Positions 1-13,098 are shown, numbered from the stretch's first letter. The stretch is DNA of 64,000 bases from Pteria penguin (GCA_035048485.1 CM068590.1:7322329-7386328); one strand, 5' to 3'. The notes: generated by a model from the sequence alone, not told the origin. Numbers and translations: made by a program.

Positions 1-872
1 TATTATTATTATTATTCTTCATCCGTTTTTTTTTTTGTGACGGCTCAGAAATCACTCATTATTAAAGATATTACTATTCTGTTTTCAGTGTTCGATTCGA
101 AATTAAATTTTCAAGATTTGATTTTTTTAATTTTCTAAATTACCGCTTATAAGCGCGCAGCGCCACCTACGACGCCAAAATTTTGAATCGCTATATCTTC
201 CTTATTATTTGTCCGATTGGAATGAAATTTTCAGCATTCGATTCAGAAAAGGAGATGCAAGATTTTATGTCACTGCGTCAATTTCGTAGCTCTACCCCGA
301 AAAAGTTGACCTTGACCCGATTGTTTTCATTTCAAAAAAAATATTTCAATCTTAGATTTTAGACAGTAGGATGAAAGATTTTAATGGTCTGATTTGGAAT
401 ATGAAAAATTTTTGAAATCGGACCATAAATAAAGTCACAATGAGCGTGGGAAAATTCGCTATGACGTCATCAAAGCTAATTAAATATTCATACGTTAATA
501 TCTCTCTTATTAAATGAGATATCGGCATGAAATTTTATATCTAAACATGTTTCCACATTCTTAATCTACCTCTAGAATGAAAATGGCATGCTGCCAATAT
601 TTTTGAAATTATTGAAAATTTTCGAATCAAATCTTTGGCAAGGTCTAGCGACTTTATTTGCAGTCGGATTTTGATCGGGTTTCTTCCATTCGATAGAGCG
701 TTCAAATACCTACCAGTAAAGTGTTCTCAGATTTTCGCTAACTCTTACGGTTCTCGAGTTATTTGCGTTTGAACACGACAACCCCCTTTAAAGTGATGTT
801 TGTGACGTCATCAACACTCATTAATTATTCATGAAATGTTTTCGCCTATAGCTCGCTTATTGAGGAAGATAG

Positions 873-2171
873 AGGTGTGAAATTTGGTAGCATGATAGAG
901 ATTGAGAATATCTACCGACTGACAAGAGGAATTTGGCATGGAGCCAAATTCCTGAAAATGACGTCATACTTTGTAAATGACGTCATATCTCCCTTATTTT
1001 TCATCGGATCGAGGCGGGGACGGTTGGAATCGATTCTGCGTGAAAAAGTAAAATGGTAAATACCAGCAACAGAATTTCGATATCTCTTACCGTTTTCGAG
1101 ATATTTGCGGTCAAAGTTCAGTGTTTGGCCTTTCCTGAAAATACAATTTAAAACTTCAGGTACCTGTGTCTCGCTTATTGATAAAGCTAGAGGTATGAAA
1201 TTTGGTAGCATAAAAGAGAATGCAAATATCTACCGACTGACAAAAGGGAATTGGCAAGGTGCCAAATTCCTGAAAATGACGTCATACTTTTCTAAATGAC
1301 GTCATAACTCCCTTATTTTTCATCGTATCGAATCGGGGATTGTTGCAATCGATTCTGCGTGAAAAAGTAGTTAAAGGAAAAAGGTCTGGTCTCAGATTTT
1401 CGATATCTCTTACCGTTTTCGAGATATTTGCGGTCAAAGTTCAGTGTTTGGCCTTTCCTGAAAATACAATTTAAAACTTCAGGTACCTGTGTCTCGCTTA
1501 TTGATAAAGCTAGAGGTATGAAATTTGGTAGCATAAAAGAGAATGCAAATATCTACCGACTGACAAAAGGGAATTGGCATGGTACCAAATTCCTGAAAAT
1601 GACGTCATACTTTGTAAATGACGTCATATCTCCCTTATTTTTCATCGGATCGAGGCGGGGACGGTTGGAATCGATTCTGCGTGAAAAAGTAAAATGGTAA
1701 ATACGCAACAGAATTTCGATATCTCTTACCGTTTTCGAGATATTTGCGGTCAAAGTTCAGTGTTTGGCCTTTCCTGAAAATACAATTTAAAACTTCAGGT
1801 ACCTGTGTCTCGCTTATTGATAAAGCTAGAGGTATGAAATTTGGTAGCATAAAAGAAAATGCAAATATCTACCGACTGACAAAAGGGAATTGGCATGGTA
1901 CCAAATTCCTGAAAATGACGTCATACTTTGTAAATGACGTCATAACTCCATTAATTTTCATCTTATCGAATCGGGGATTGTTGCAATCGATTCTGCGCGA
2001 AAATTTATATGCATAACATTGCCATCAAATTTTCGCTAACTCTTACCGTTTTCGAGTTATTTAGGTTTAAACACGACAACCCCCTTTAAAGTGATGCTTT
2101 CAACGTCACATAAAGTTCATTAATGTTTAATGAAATGGTTTCAGCTAAAGCTCGCTTATTAAAGAAGGTAG
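873..2171 (+). repeat. Four ~320-bp sub-repeats in A1
   Basis: Starts at 873, 1191, 1513 and 1830 (periods 318, 322, 317), then a degenerate copy from about 2172. Each has GAAATTTGGTAGC near its start, an imperfect inverted repeat around CCAAATTCC, and two TGACGTCA palindromes 20 bp apart. Older, more diverged copies of the same theme fill 470-870. Confidence 0.85.
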
Positions 2172-2951
2172 AGATGTGAAAATTGGTAGCATGATAGGGA
2201 ATGAGGGTATCTACCGACTCTTTACTTTGAAATTTCATCTTTCGGCTATTCATTCTCACAGACACATACTCCCGTTTAATGAAAAAATTTTTCGAAATAT
2301 ACGACGTTTTAAGAGAATTACGTAAGATTTAATATTTTTCGATTTTCGCGTATGTAGCTTTTAGTTTTAATGGTAGATCTCTCAAATTTTCACTGTTATG
2401 TTCTCTAGGTTCATATCTTTAGAACTTTCATCGGCCGATATTATCTATCTCTTTTAGTTTGGCCTCTATTTCAATTTAAAGTTTTTTTTAAAAATTACGT
2501 AATGTTCAAAACTGTCTTATTTTTAGTCTTTTAGTTTCCAAAACATTACGAAACGATTTTCCGTAACGATTTTACTATGAAACATGTTTCCCGGTATTTG
2601 AAAGTGAGCAATTTAAAGATTTTTTTATAAAAATATCTTACTTGCGTAACTTTCAAGTATTTTTTATTCGTCGTATGAACAAATTATAAAAACAAGAGTT
2701 TGAGAAAGCATTTTGATTTCGATTTCTTAAACAAAAATCAAATTTTGGGCACTCTACTGATGAACAACGCAATAAACATATCTTCAGAAGCGCGGTCAAT
2801 TTGCCTTGCTTAATACCTTGCACGACACCGCTGTGATATAGGACTTCTTCCATGGACAAGGCGCAGTAACTCGCGATTAATTCAATCGCGATTTAAAGTG
2901 CTTTCTATAAAATAGAGTTTGAGAAAGTATTATGCATTCGAATTCTTAAAC

Positions 2952-3029
2952 AAAAAAAAAAAACCAAAAAATAAAAAAACCAACCCCCCCCCCCCCCAAA
3001 AAAAAAAAAAAAAAAAAAGAAAAAAAAAA
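2952..3029. repeat. A/C homopolymer tract of the A units
   Basis: Long A runs flank a run of 12 or more C and interspersed CC. Equivalent tracts are at 6726-6808, 10488-10577 and 20965-21053, with run lengths that differ between units. B units have an A-rich CAAAA run at this place instead. Exact lengths are unlikely to be reliable in any assembly. Confidence 0.8.
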
Positions 3030-3774
3030 GCAAATTTACATTCTACGAGCTACTGCTGAACAAGGCTATAAAGAAATCTTCTCCGAGCGTCGGCATTACA
3101 CATTAGAGAAGCGCGGTGAATTTGCCTTGCTTAATACCTCGCACTGCGCCGCTGTTATACAGGACTTCAAACGTGTGTGAATTAATCGCCAGTTACAGTG
3201 CTTTACCTGTGGAATACGAGACATTGTCAAGTCTTTCTTTTGTATATTGGGGAAAGCGGCATTACTAAAGGCCATCGCGAGGAGAATTGTTTATTCCAGC
3301 AGAGTGGCGATTCAAGGTCAAACATCTGTACACGCGAAATAACTTGCGTAAGTTCATCGCGAGGAGAATTGTTTATTCCAGCAGAGAAGCGATTCAAGGT
3401 CAAACATCTGTACACGCGAAATACCTTGCGTAAGTTAATAAATAAACAACATAAAGCGGGCAGTAAGGACTGAAGATCTAGGTTACACGTGCAGATTGTA
3501 CTAAGTGTGATTGTCCTACATGTTTCTTGTTTCAAATATATGGTCAAGAGTAGTCGATATTGTGCGATGTAGGCTTCAGTATAATGTGTATAATGTAAGT
3601 CGCCGTTACCTACAATTTCTGCAAGTAGATTGCGCAATGTGGATACCATCACTAAAGATCAGATATCTGGATCGTGAAAAAGAATTTTGTATTAGAGTAG
3701 GAGATCTCAGCTTCGCTGCTTCGACTTTAACTTGTGAAACCTACTCGTTGCTTTAGCAACGAGCTCGTTTCTAG

Positions 3775-6700
3775 TTATTATTATTATTCTTCATCCGTTT
3801 TTTTTTTTGTGACGGCTCAGAAATCACTCATTATTAAAGATATTACTATTCTGTTTTCAGTGTTCGATTCGAAATTAAATTTTCAAGATTTGATTTTTTT
3901 AATTTTCTAAATTACCGCTTATAAGCGCGCAGCGCCACCTACGACGCCAAAATTTTGAATCGCTATATCTTCCTTATTATTTGTCCGATTGGAATGAAAT
4001 TTTCAGCATTCGATTCAGAAAAGGAGATGCAAGATTTTATGTCACTGCGTCAATTTCGTAGCTCTACCCCGAAAAAGTTGACCTTGACCCGATTGTTTTC
4101 ATTTCAAAAAAAATATTTCAATCTTAGATTTTAGACAGTAGGATGAAAGATTTTAATGGTCTGATTTGGAATATGAAAAATTTTTGAAATCGGACCATAA
4201 ATAAAGTCACAATGAGCGTGGGAAAATTCGCTATGACGTCATCAAAGCTAATTAAATATTCATACGTTAATATCTCTCTTATTAAATGAGATATCGGCAT
4301 GAAATTTTATATCTAAACATGTTTCCACATTCTTAATCTACCTCTAGAATGAAAATGGCATGCTGCCAATATTTTTGAAATTATTGAAAATTTTCGAATC
4401 AAATCTTTGGCAAGGTCTAGCGACTTTATTTGCAGTCGGATTTTGATCGGGTTTCTTCCATTCGATAGAGCGTTCAAATACCTACCAGTAAAGTGTTCTC
4501 AGATTTTCGCTAACTCTTACGGTTCTCGAGTTATTTGCGTTTGAACACGACAACCCCCTTTAAAGTGATGTTTGTGACGTCATCAACACTCATTAATTAT
4601 TCATGAAATGTTTTCGCCTATAGCTCGCTTATTGAGGAAGATAGAGGTGTGAAATTTGGTAGCATGATAGAGATTGAGAATATCTACCGACTGACAAGAG
4701 GAATTTGGCATGGAGCCAAATTCCTGAAAATGACGTCATACTTTGTAAATGACGTCATATCTCCCTTATTTTTCATCGGATCGAGGCGGGGACGGTTGGA
4801 ATCGATTCTGCGTGAAAAAGTAAAATGGTAAATACCAGCAACAGAATTTCGATATCTCTTACCGTTTTCGAGATATTTGCGGTCAAAGTTCAGTGTTTGG
4901 CCTTTCCTGAAAATACAATTTAAAACTTCAGGTACCTGTGTCTCGCTTATTGATAAAGCTAGAGGTATGAAATTTGGTAGCATAAAAGAGAATGCAAATA
5001 TCTACCGACTGACAAAAGGGAATTGGCAAGGTGCCAAATTCCTGAAAATGACGTCATACTTTTCTAAATGACGTCATAACTCCCTTATTTTTCATCGTAT
5101 CGAATCGGGGATTGTTGCAATCGATTCTGCGTGAAAAAGTAGTTAAAGGATAAAGGTCTGGTCTCAGATTTTCGATATCTCTTACCGTTTTCGAGATATT
5201 TGCGGTCAAAGTTCAGTGTTTGGCCTTTCCTGAAAATACAATTTAAAACTTCAGGTACCTGTGTCTCGCTTATTGATAAAGCTAGAGGTATGAAATTTGG
5301 TAGCATAAAAGAGAATGCAAATATCTACCGACTGACAAAAGGGAATTGGCATGGTACCAAATTCCTGAAAATGACGTCATACTTTGTAAATGACGTCATA
5401 TCTCCCTTATTTTTCATCGGATCGAGGCGGGGACGGTTGGAATCGATTCTGCGTGAAAAAGTAAAATGGTAAATACCAGCAACAGAATTTCGATATCTCT
5501 TACCGTTTTCGAGATATTTGCGGTCAAAGTTCAGTGTTTGGCCTTTCCTGAAAATACAATTTAAAACTTCAGGTACCTGTGTCTCGCTTATTGATAAAGC
5601 TAGAGGTATGAAATTTGGTAGCATAAAAGAAAATGCAAATATCTACCGACTGACAAAAGGGAATTGGCATGGTACCAAATTCCTGAAAATGACGTCATAC
5701 TTTGTAAATGACGTCATAACTCCATTAATTTTCATCTTATCGAATCGGGGATTGTTGCAATCGATTCTGCGCGAAAATTTATATGCATAACATTGCCATC
5801 AAATTTTCGCTAACTCTTACCGTTTTCGAGTTATTTAGGTTTAAACACGACAACCCCCTTTAAAGTGATGCTTTCAACGTCACATAAAGTTCATTAATGT
5901 TTAATGAAATGGTTTCAGCTAAAGCTCGCTTATTAAAGAAGGTAGAGATGTGAAAATTGGTAGCATGATAGGGAATGAGGGTATCTACCGACTCTTTACT
6001 TTGAAATTTCATCTTTCGGCTATTCATTCTCACAGACACATACTCCCGTTTAATGAAAAAATTTTTCGAAATATACGACGTTTTAAGAGAATTACGTAAG
6101 ATTTAATATTTTTCGATTTTCGCGTATGTAGCTTTTAGTTTTAATGGTAGATCTCTCAAATTTTTCACTGTTATGTTCTCTAGGTTCATATCTTTAGAAC
6201 TTTCATCGGCCGATATTATCTATCTCTTTTAGTTTGGCCTCTATTTCAATTTAAAGTTTTTTAAAAATTACGTAATGTTCAAAACTGTCTTATTTTTAGT
6301 CTTTTAGTTTCAAAAACATTACGAAACGATTTTCCGTAACGATTTTACTATGAAACATGTTTCCCGGTATTTGAAAGTGAGCAATTTAAAGATTTTTTTA
6401 TAAAAATATCTTACTTGCGTAACTTTCAAGTATTTTTTATTCGTCGTATGAACAAATTATAAAAACAAGAGTTTTGAGAAAGCATTTTGATTTCGAATTT
6501 CTTAAACAAAAATCAAATTTTGGGCACTCTACTGATGGAACAACGCAATAAACATATCTTCAGAAGCGCGGTCAATTTGCCTTGCTTAATACCTTGCACG
6601 ACACCGCTGTGATATAGGACTTCTTCCATGGACAAGGCGCAGTAACTCGCGATTAATTCAATCGCGATTTTAAAGTGCTTTCTTTAAAATAGAGTTTGAG

Positions 6701-7540
6701 AAAGTATTATGCATTCGAAATTCTTAAAAAAAAAAAAAAAACCAAAAAAAAAAAAAACCAACCCCCCCCCCCAAAAAAAAAACAAAAAAAAAAAAAAGAA
6801 AAAAAAAAGCAAATTTACATTCTACGAGCTACTGCTGAACAAGGCTATAAAGAAATCTTCTCCGAGCGTCGGCATTACACATTAGAGAAGCGCGGTGAAT
6901 TTGCCTTGCTTAATACCTCGCACTGCGCCGCTGTTATACAGGACTTCAAACGTGTGTGAATTAATCGCCAGTTACAGTGCTTTACCTGTGGAATACGAGA
7001 CATTGTCAAGTCTTTCTTTTGTATATTGGGGAAAGCGGCATTACTAAAGGCCATCGCGAGGAGAATTGTTTATTCCAGCAGAGTGGCGATTCAAGGTCAA
7101 ACATCTGTACACGCGAAATTCATCGCGAGGAGAATTGTTTATTCCAGCAGAGAAGCGATTCAAGGTCAAACATCTGTACACGCGAAATACCTTGCGTAAG
7201 TTAATAAATAAACAACATAAAGCGGGCAGTAAGGACTGAAGATCTAGGTTACACGTGCAGATTGTACTAAGTGTGATTGTCCTACATGTTTCTTGTTTCA
7301 AATATATGGTCAAGAGTAGTCGATATTGTGCGATGTAGGCTTCAGTATAATGTGTATAATGTAAGTCGCCATTACCTACAATTTCTGCAAGTAGATTGCG
7401 CAATGTGGATACCATCACTAAAGATCAGATATCTGGATCGTGAAAAAGAATTTTGTATTAGAGTAGGAGATCTCAGCTTCGCTGCTTCGACTTTAACTTG
7501 TGAAACCTACTCGTTGCTTTAGCAACGAGCTCGTTTCTAG
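3775..7540 (+). mobile_element. Helentron-like unit A2
   Basis: Near-identical to A1, with the CTTCATCCG start 3772 bp downstream of its A1 counterpart. It opens directly with (TTA)n and lacks the 5' palindrome seen in other units. Sub-repeats lie at 4645-5945. The short tail duplication has a 69-bp period here (starts 7052 and 7121) against 82 bp in A1, because 13 bases are missing. Hairpin 7510-7529, CTAG 7537-7540. Confidence 0.72.
4645..5945 (+). repeat. Four ~320-bp sub-repeats in A2
   Basis: Starts at 4645, 4963, 5285 and 5603. They match the A1 copies position for position. Confidence 0.85.
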
Positions 7541-10500
7541 TTATTATTATTATTCTTCATCCGTTTTTTTTTTTGTGACGGCTCAGAAATCACTCATTAT
7601 TAAAGATATTACTATTCTGTTTTCAGTGTTCGATTCGAAATTAAATTTTCAAGATTTGATTTTTTTAATTTTCTAAATTACCGCTTATAAGCGCGCAGCG
7701 CCACCTACGACGCCAAAATTTTGAATCGCTATATCTTCCTTATTATTTGTCCGATTGGAATGAAATTTTCAGCATTCGATTCAGAAAAGGAGATGCAAGA
7801 TTTTATGTCACTACGTCAATTTCGTAGCTCTACCCCGAAAAAGTTGACCTTGACCCGATTGTTTTCATTTCAAAAAAAATATTTCAATCTTAGATTTTAG
7901 ACAGTAGGATGAAAGATTTTAATGGTCTGATTTGGAATATGAAAAATTTTTGAAATCGGACCATAAATAAAGTCACAATGAGCGTGGGAAAATTCGCTAT
8001 GACGTCATCAAAGCTAATTAAATATTCATACGTTAATATCTCTCTTATTAAATGAGATATCGGCATGAAATTTTATATCTAAACATGTTTCTACATTCTT
8101 AATCTACCTCTAGAATGAAAATGGCATGCTGCCAATATTTTTGAAATTATTGAAAATTTTCGAATCAAATCTTTGGCAAGGTCTAGCGACTTTATTTGCA
8201 GTCGGATTTTGATCGGGTTTCTTCCATTCGATAGAGCGTTCAAATACCTACCAGTAAAGTGTTCTCAGATTTTCGCTAACTCTTACGGTTCTCGAGTTAT
8301 TTGCGTTTGAACACGACAACCCCCTTTAAAGTGATGTTTGTGACGTCATCCAACACTCATTAATTATTCATGAAATGTTTTCGCCTATAGCTCGCTTATT
8401 GAGGAAGATAGAGGTGTGAAATTTGGTAGCATGATAGAGATTGAGAATATCTACCGACTGACAAGAGGAATTTGGCATGGAGCCAAATTCCTGAAAATGA
8501 CGTCATACTTTGTAAATGACGTCATATCTCCCTTATTTTTCATCGGATCGAGGCAGGGACGGTTGGAATCGATTCTGCGTGAAAAAGTAAAATGGTAAAT
8601 ACCGGCAACAGAATTTCGATATCTCTTACCGTTTTCGAGATATTTGCGGTCAAAGTTCAGTGTTTGGCCTTTCCTGAAAATACAATTTAAAACTTCAGGT
8701 ACCTGTGTCTCGCTTATTGATAAAGCTAGAGGTATGAAATTTGGTAGCATAAAAGAGAATGCAAATATCTACCGACTGACAAAAGGGAATTGGCAAGTGC
8801 CAAATTCCTGAAAAATGACGTCATACTTTTCTAAATGACGTCATAACTCCCTTATTTTTCATCGTATCGAATCGGGGATTGTTGCAATCGATTCTGCGTG
8901 AAAAAGTAGTTAAAGGATAAAGGTCTGGTCTCAGATTTTCGATATCTCTTACCGTTTTCGAGATATTTGCGGTCAAAGTTCAGTGTTTGGCCTTTCCTGA
9001 AAATACAATTTAAAACTTCAGGTACCTGTGTCTCGCTTATTGATAAAGCTAGAGGTATGAAATTTGGTAGCATAAAAGAGAATGCAAATATCTACCGACT
9101 GACAAAAGGGAATTGGCATGGTACCAAATTCCTGAAAATGACGTCATACTTTGTAAATGACGTCATATTTCCCTTATTTTTCATCGGATCGAGGCGGGGA
9201 CGGTTGGAATCGATTCTGCGTGAAAAAGTAAAATGGTAAATACCAGCAACAGAATTTCGATATCTCTTACCGTTTTCGAGATATTTGCGGTCAAAGTTCA
9301 GTGTTTGGCCTTTCCTGAAAATACAATTTAAAACTTCAGGTACCTGTGTCTCGCTTATTGATAAAGCTAGAGGTATGAAATTTGGTAGCATAAAAGAAAA
9401 TGCAAATATCTACCGACTGACAAAAGGGAATTGGCATGGTACCAAATTCCTGAAAATGACGTCATACTTTGTAAATGACGTCATAACTCCATTAATTTTC
9501 ATCTTATCGAATCGGGGATTGTTGCAATCGATTCTGCGCGAAAATTTATATGCATAACATTGCCATCAAATTTTCGCTAACTCTTACCGTTTTCGAGTTA
9601 TTTAGGTTTAAACACGACAACCCCCTTTAAAGTGATGCTTTCAACGTCACATAAAGTTCATTAATGTTTAATGAAATGGTTTCAGCTAAAGCTCGCTTAT
9701 TAAAGAAGGTAGAGATGTGAAAATTGGTAGCATGATAGGGAATGAGGGTATCTACCGACTCTTTACTTTGAAATTTCATCTTTCGGCTATTCATTCTCAC
9801 AGACACATACTCCCGTTTAATGAAAAAATTTTTCGAAATATACGACGTTTTAAGAGAATTACGTAAGATTTAATATTTTTCGATTTTCGCGTATGTAGCT
9901 TTTAGTTTTAATGGTAGATCTCTCAAATTTTCACTGTTATGTTCTCTAGGTTCATATCTTTAGAACTTTCATCGGCCGATATTATCTATCTCTTTTAGTT
10001 TGGCCTCTATTTCAATTTAAAGTTTTTTAAAAATTACGTAATGTTCAAAACTGTCTTATTTTCAGTCTTTTAGTTTCGAAAACATTACGAAACGATTTTC
10101 CGTAACGATTTTACTATGAAACATGTTTCCCGGTATTTGAAAGTGAGCAATTTAAAGATTTTTTTATAAAAATATCTTACTTGCGTAACTTTCAAGTATT
10201 TTTTATTCGTCGTATGAACAAATTATAAAAACAAGAGTTTGAGAAAGCATTTTGATTTCGATTTCTTAAACAAAAATCAAATTTTGGGCACTCTACTGAT
10301 GAACAACGCAATAAACATATCTTCAGAAGCGCGGTCAATTTGCCTTGCTTAATACCTTGCACGACACCGCTGTGATATAGGACTTCTTCCATGGACAAGG
10401 CGCAGTAACTCGCGATTAATTCAATCGCGATTTAAAGTGCTTTCTATAAAATAGAGTTTGAGAAAGTATTATGCATTCGAATTCTTAAACAAAAAAAAAA

Positions 10501-10545
10501 AACAAAAAAAAAAAAAAACACACCCCCCCCCCCCAAAAAAAAAAC

Positions 10546-10578
<33 letters not shown>

Positions 10579-11322
10579 CAAATTTACATTCTACGAGCTA
10601 CTGCTGAACAAGGCTATAAAGAAATCTTCTCCGAGCGTCGGCATTACACATTAGAGAAGCGCGGTGAATTTGCCTTGCTTAATACCTCGCACTGCGCCGC
10701 TGTTATACAGGACTTCAAACGTGTGTGAATTAATCGCCAGTTACAGTGCTTTACCTGTGGAATACGAGACATTGTCAAGTCTTTCTTTTGTATATTGGGG
10801 AAAGCGGCATTACTAAAGGCCATCGCGAGGAGAATTGTTTATTCCAGCAGAGTGGCGATTCAAGGTCAAACATCTGTACACGCGAAATAACTTGCGTAAG
10901 TTCATCGCGAGGAGAATTGTTTATTCCAGCAGAGAAGCGATTCAAGGTCAAACATCTGTACACGCGAAATACCTTGCGTAAGTTAATAAATAAACAACAT
11001 AAAGCGGGCAGTAAGGACTGAAGATCTAGGTTACACGTGCAGATTGTACTAAGTGTGATTGTCCTACATGTTTCTTGTTTCAAATATATGGTCAAGAGTA
11101 GTCGATATTGTGCGATGTAGGCTTCAGTATAATGTGTATAATGTAAATCGCCGTTACCTACAATTTCTGCAAGTAGATTGCGCAATGTGGATACCATCAC
11201 TAAAGATCAGATATCTGGATCGTGAAAAAGAATTTTGTATTAGAGTAGGAGATCTCAGCTTCGCTGCTTCGACTTTAACTTGTGAAACCTACTCGTTGCT
11301 TTAGCAACGAGCTCGTTTCTAG
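7541..11322 (+). mobile_element. Helentron-like unit A3
   Basis: Third near-identical type A unit, about 3766 bp downstream of A2, also without a 5' palindrome. Sub-repeats lie at 8412-9712. The second sub-repeat carries small indels that shorten the open frames seen in A1 and A2, as expected for noncoding DNA. Hairpin 11292-11311, CTAG 11319-11322. The next unit begins with TT and the 5' palindrome. Confidence 0.72.
8412..9712 (+). repeat. Four ~320-bp sub-repeats in A3
   Basis: Starts at 8412, 8730, 9053 and 9371. The second copy has an extra A and lost bases around the CCAAATTCC inverted repeat. Confidence 0.85.
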
Positions 11323-11324
11323 TT

Positions 11325-11353
11325 AGGTTTCACAAGTTTCACTTGTGAAACCT
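11325..11353. repeat. 5' terminal palindrome (first of two in B1)
   Basis: Perfect 12-bp arms AGGTTTCACAAG and CTTGTGAAACCT around TTTCA. The left arm extended by TT is the exact reverse complement of AACTTGTGAAACCT at the 3' side of the units, so the two ends form a 14-bp subterminal inverted repeat. Confidence 0.8.
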
Positions 11354-11401
11354 TTTATTATTCTACTGTCCTTTCTTATTATTATTATTATTATTATTAT
11401 T

Positions 11402-11430
11402 AGGTTTCACAAGTTTCACTTGTGAAACCT
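11402..11430. repeat. 5' terminal palindrome (second in B1)
   Basis: Same palindrome, 77 bp after the first, with the intervening TTTTATTATTCTA segment and TTA run also copied. It marks a tandem duplication of the 5' end alone. Confidence 0.8.
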
Positions 11431-11452
11431 TTTATTATTCTACCGTCCTTTC

Positions 11453-11454
<2 letters not shown>

Positions 11455-11485
<31 letters not shown>

Positions 11486-11486
11486 C
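11455..11486. repeat. (TTA)n microsatellite at unit junctions
   Basis: TTA-repeat runs occur at almost every unit start: 1-16, 3775-3788, 7541-7554, 11380-11400, 11455-11486, 14015-14046, 16144-16152, 18330-18346, 21799-21811 and 24286-24308. Units without a palindrome begin directly in this run, making it the likely breakpoint for their 5' truncation. Confidence 0.85.
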
Positions 11487-13098
11487 TCTTCCGCCGTTTT
11501 ATGTCGGCAGCCTTTTCTCGCTTGCTGTTAAAGATAGAGCTATTCTGTTTGCAGCATTGGAATTTCCATATTTTTCTTCAGAGGCGTTTTGTTCATTTTT
11601 TTGAATTAGCGCTTCGTAAGGGCGCAGCGGCGCCTAAAAAGTCAAATATTTGGGTATCTATAGCTTCCTTATTTATCGGCCGATTTTGATGAAATTTTCA
11701 CTAAACATTGTCTCGTGCTCACGCGCAATAATAAAGACATTTACCTGTTTCATACCTGATAAGACTATTTAGCTAGCCTGAGACGAAAAATGCGTATTTT
11801 GCGACCGTGTTTATTTATCGTCCGATCTTTATCAAATTTGGAGGGTGAGTTTAGATTGCTAATTAATAGTGGCATGCAAAATTTGAGCGAAATCTGACTA
11901 TTCTAATACCATTTTTAAGCGAAAATTTAAAATTTTTAAAAATCTGGTGATTAAAGTAATTTCGTTGTCACTCGCTTATTTTACATCGGATTGCTACCAA
12001 AATAAATCCTATGCGTGAGAAGGGTTCACTCTTTTAAATTTAATTTTCATAAACTTCCTATGATTTTTCGTTTTCCCTAGGTTATCGGGGAAAGCTATCG
12101 AGAGCCACCCTCAGAAAGCGAGAAATACGCGCCGTATTTAGCGAACTTTTCACTTTCAATTTCTAAAAAGCTGCTTTACTTTGAAATTTCATCTTTCGGC
12201 TATTCATTCTCACAGACACATACTCCCGTTTAATGAAAATTTTTTTCGAAATATACGGCTTTTCAAGAGAATTACGTAAGATTTAATATTTTTCGATTTT
12301 CGCGTATGTAGCTTTTATTTTTAATGGTAGATCTCTCAAATTTTCACTGTTATGTTCTCTAGGTTCATATCTTTAGAACTTTCATCGGCCGATATTATCT
12401 ATCTCTTTTAGTTTGACCTCTATTTCAATTTAAAAGTTTTTTAAAAATTACGTAATGTTCAAAACTGTCTTATTTTTAGTTTTACAGTTTCCAAAACATT
12501 ACGAAACGATTTTCCGTAACGATTTTACTATGAAACATGTTTCTCAGTATTTGAAAGTGAGCAATTTAAAGGTTTTTTAAAAAAAATATCTTGCTTGCGT
12601 GACTTTTAATGTATTGTTTTATTCCTCGTATGAACAAAGTATAAAAACAAGAGTTTGAGAAAGCATTTTGAAATCGATTTCTTAAACAAATATCAAATTT
12701 TGGGTACTCTACCGATGAACAACGCAATAAACACACTTCAGAAGCGCTGTGAATTTGCCTTGCTTAATACCTTGCACGGCACCGCTGTTATACAGGACTC
12801 ATTCCATGGACAAGGCGCAGTAACTCGCGATTAATTCAATCGCGATTTAATGTGCTTTATATAAAATAGAGTTTGAGAAAGTATTATGAATTCGAATTCT
12901 TAAACAAAAAAACAAAAACAAAAACAAAAACAGACAAACAAAAAGAAACAAAAAAAAAAAACAAAAAAAAAAAAAACAACCAATGATTGCATTCTACGAG
13001 CTACTGCTGAACAAGGCTATAAAGAATTCTTCTCCGAGCGTCGGCATTACACATTAGAGAAGCGCGGTGAATTTTCCTTGCTTAATACCTCGCACAGC

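Larger units (their letters stand above)
1..3774 (+). mobile_element. Helentron-like unit A1
   Basis: Type A unit of about 3.77 kb. The window opens inside the (TTA)n run that precedes each unit, so its left junction is just outside. Layout: TTA run, opening module starting CTTCATCCG at 17, A-specific body with four ~320-bp sub-repeats (873-2171), then the 3' module shared with type B from about 2222. The tail holds an A/C homopolymer tract (2952-3029) and an 82-bp direct repeat (starts 3273 and 3355). AACTTGTGAAACCT is at 3729-3742, the hairpin at 3744-3763 and CTAG at 3771-3774. Confidence 0.72.

Noticed and set aside
877..2016. Recurring 60-99-codon frames on both strands in the A units
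   Set aside because: They repeat with the ~320-bp sub-repeat, overlap on opposite strands, differ in length between copies through indels, and have no recognisable domain.
873..2171. CRISPR-like array
   Set aside because: Repeat units are ~320 bp with no short repeat plus unique spacer pattern, and no cas-like gene; the DNA is clearly eukaryotic.
3198..3756. Frames of 81-141 codons in the shared 3' module, present in several units
   Set aside because: Both strands are open at once over the same bases, and the frames change with the short direct repeats. No motif, and no constraint at codon third positions visible by eye.
3744..3763. Rho-independent terminator
   Set aside because: Stem-loop without a following T tract, in eukaryotic repeat DNA; its fixed distance to CTAG fits a rolling-circle transposon end.
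6696..6959. Lys-rich frames reading through the A/C tracts
   Set aside because: Produced by homopolymer translation; frame depends on run length, which varies between units.
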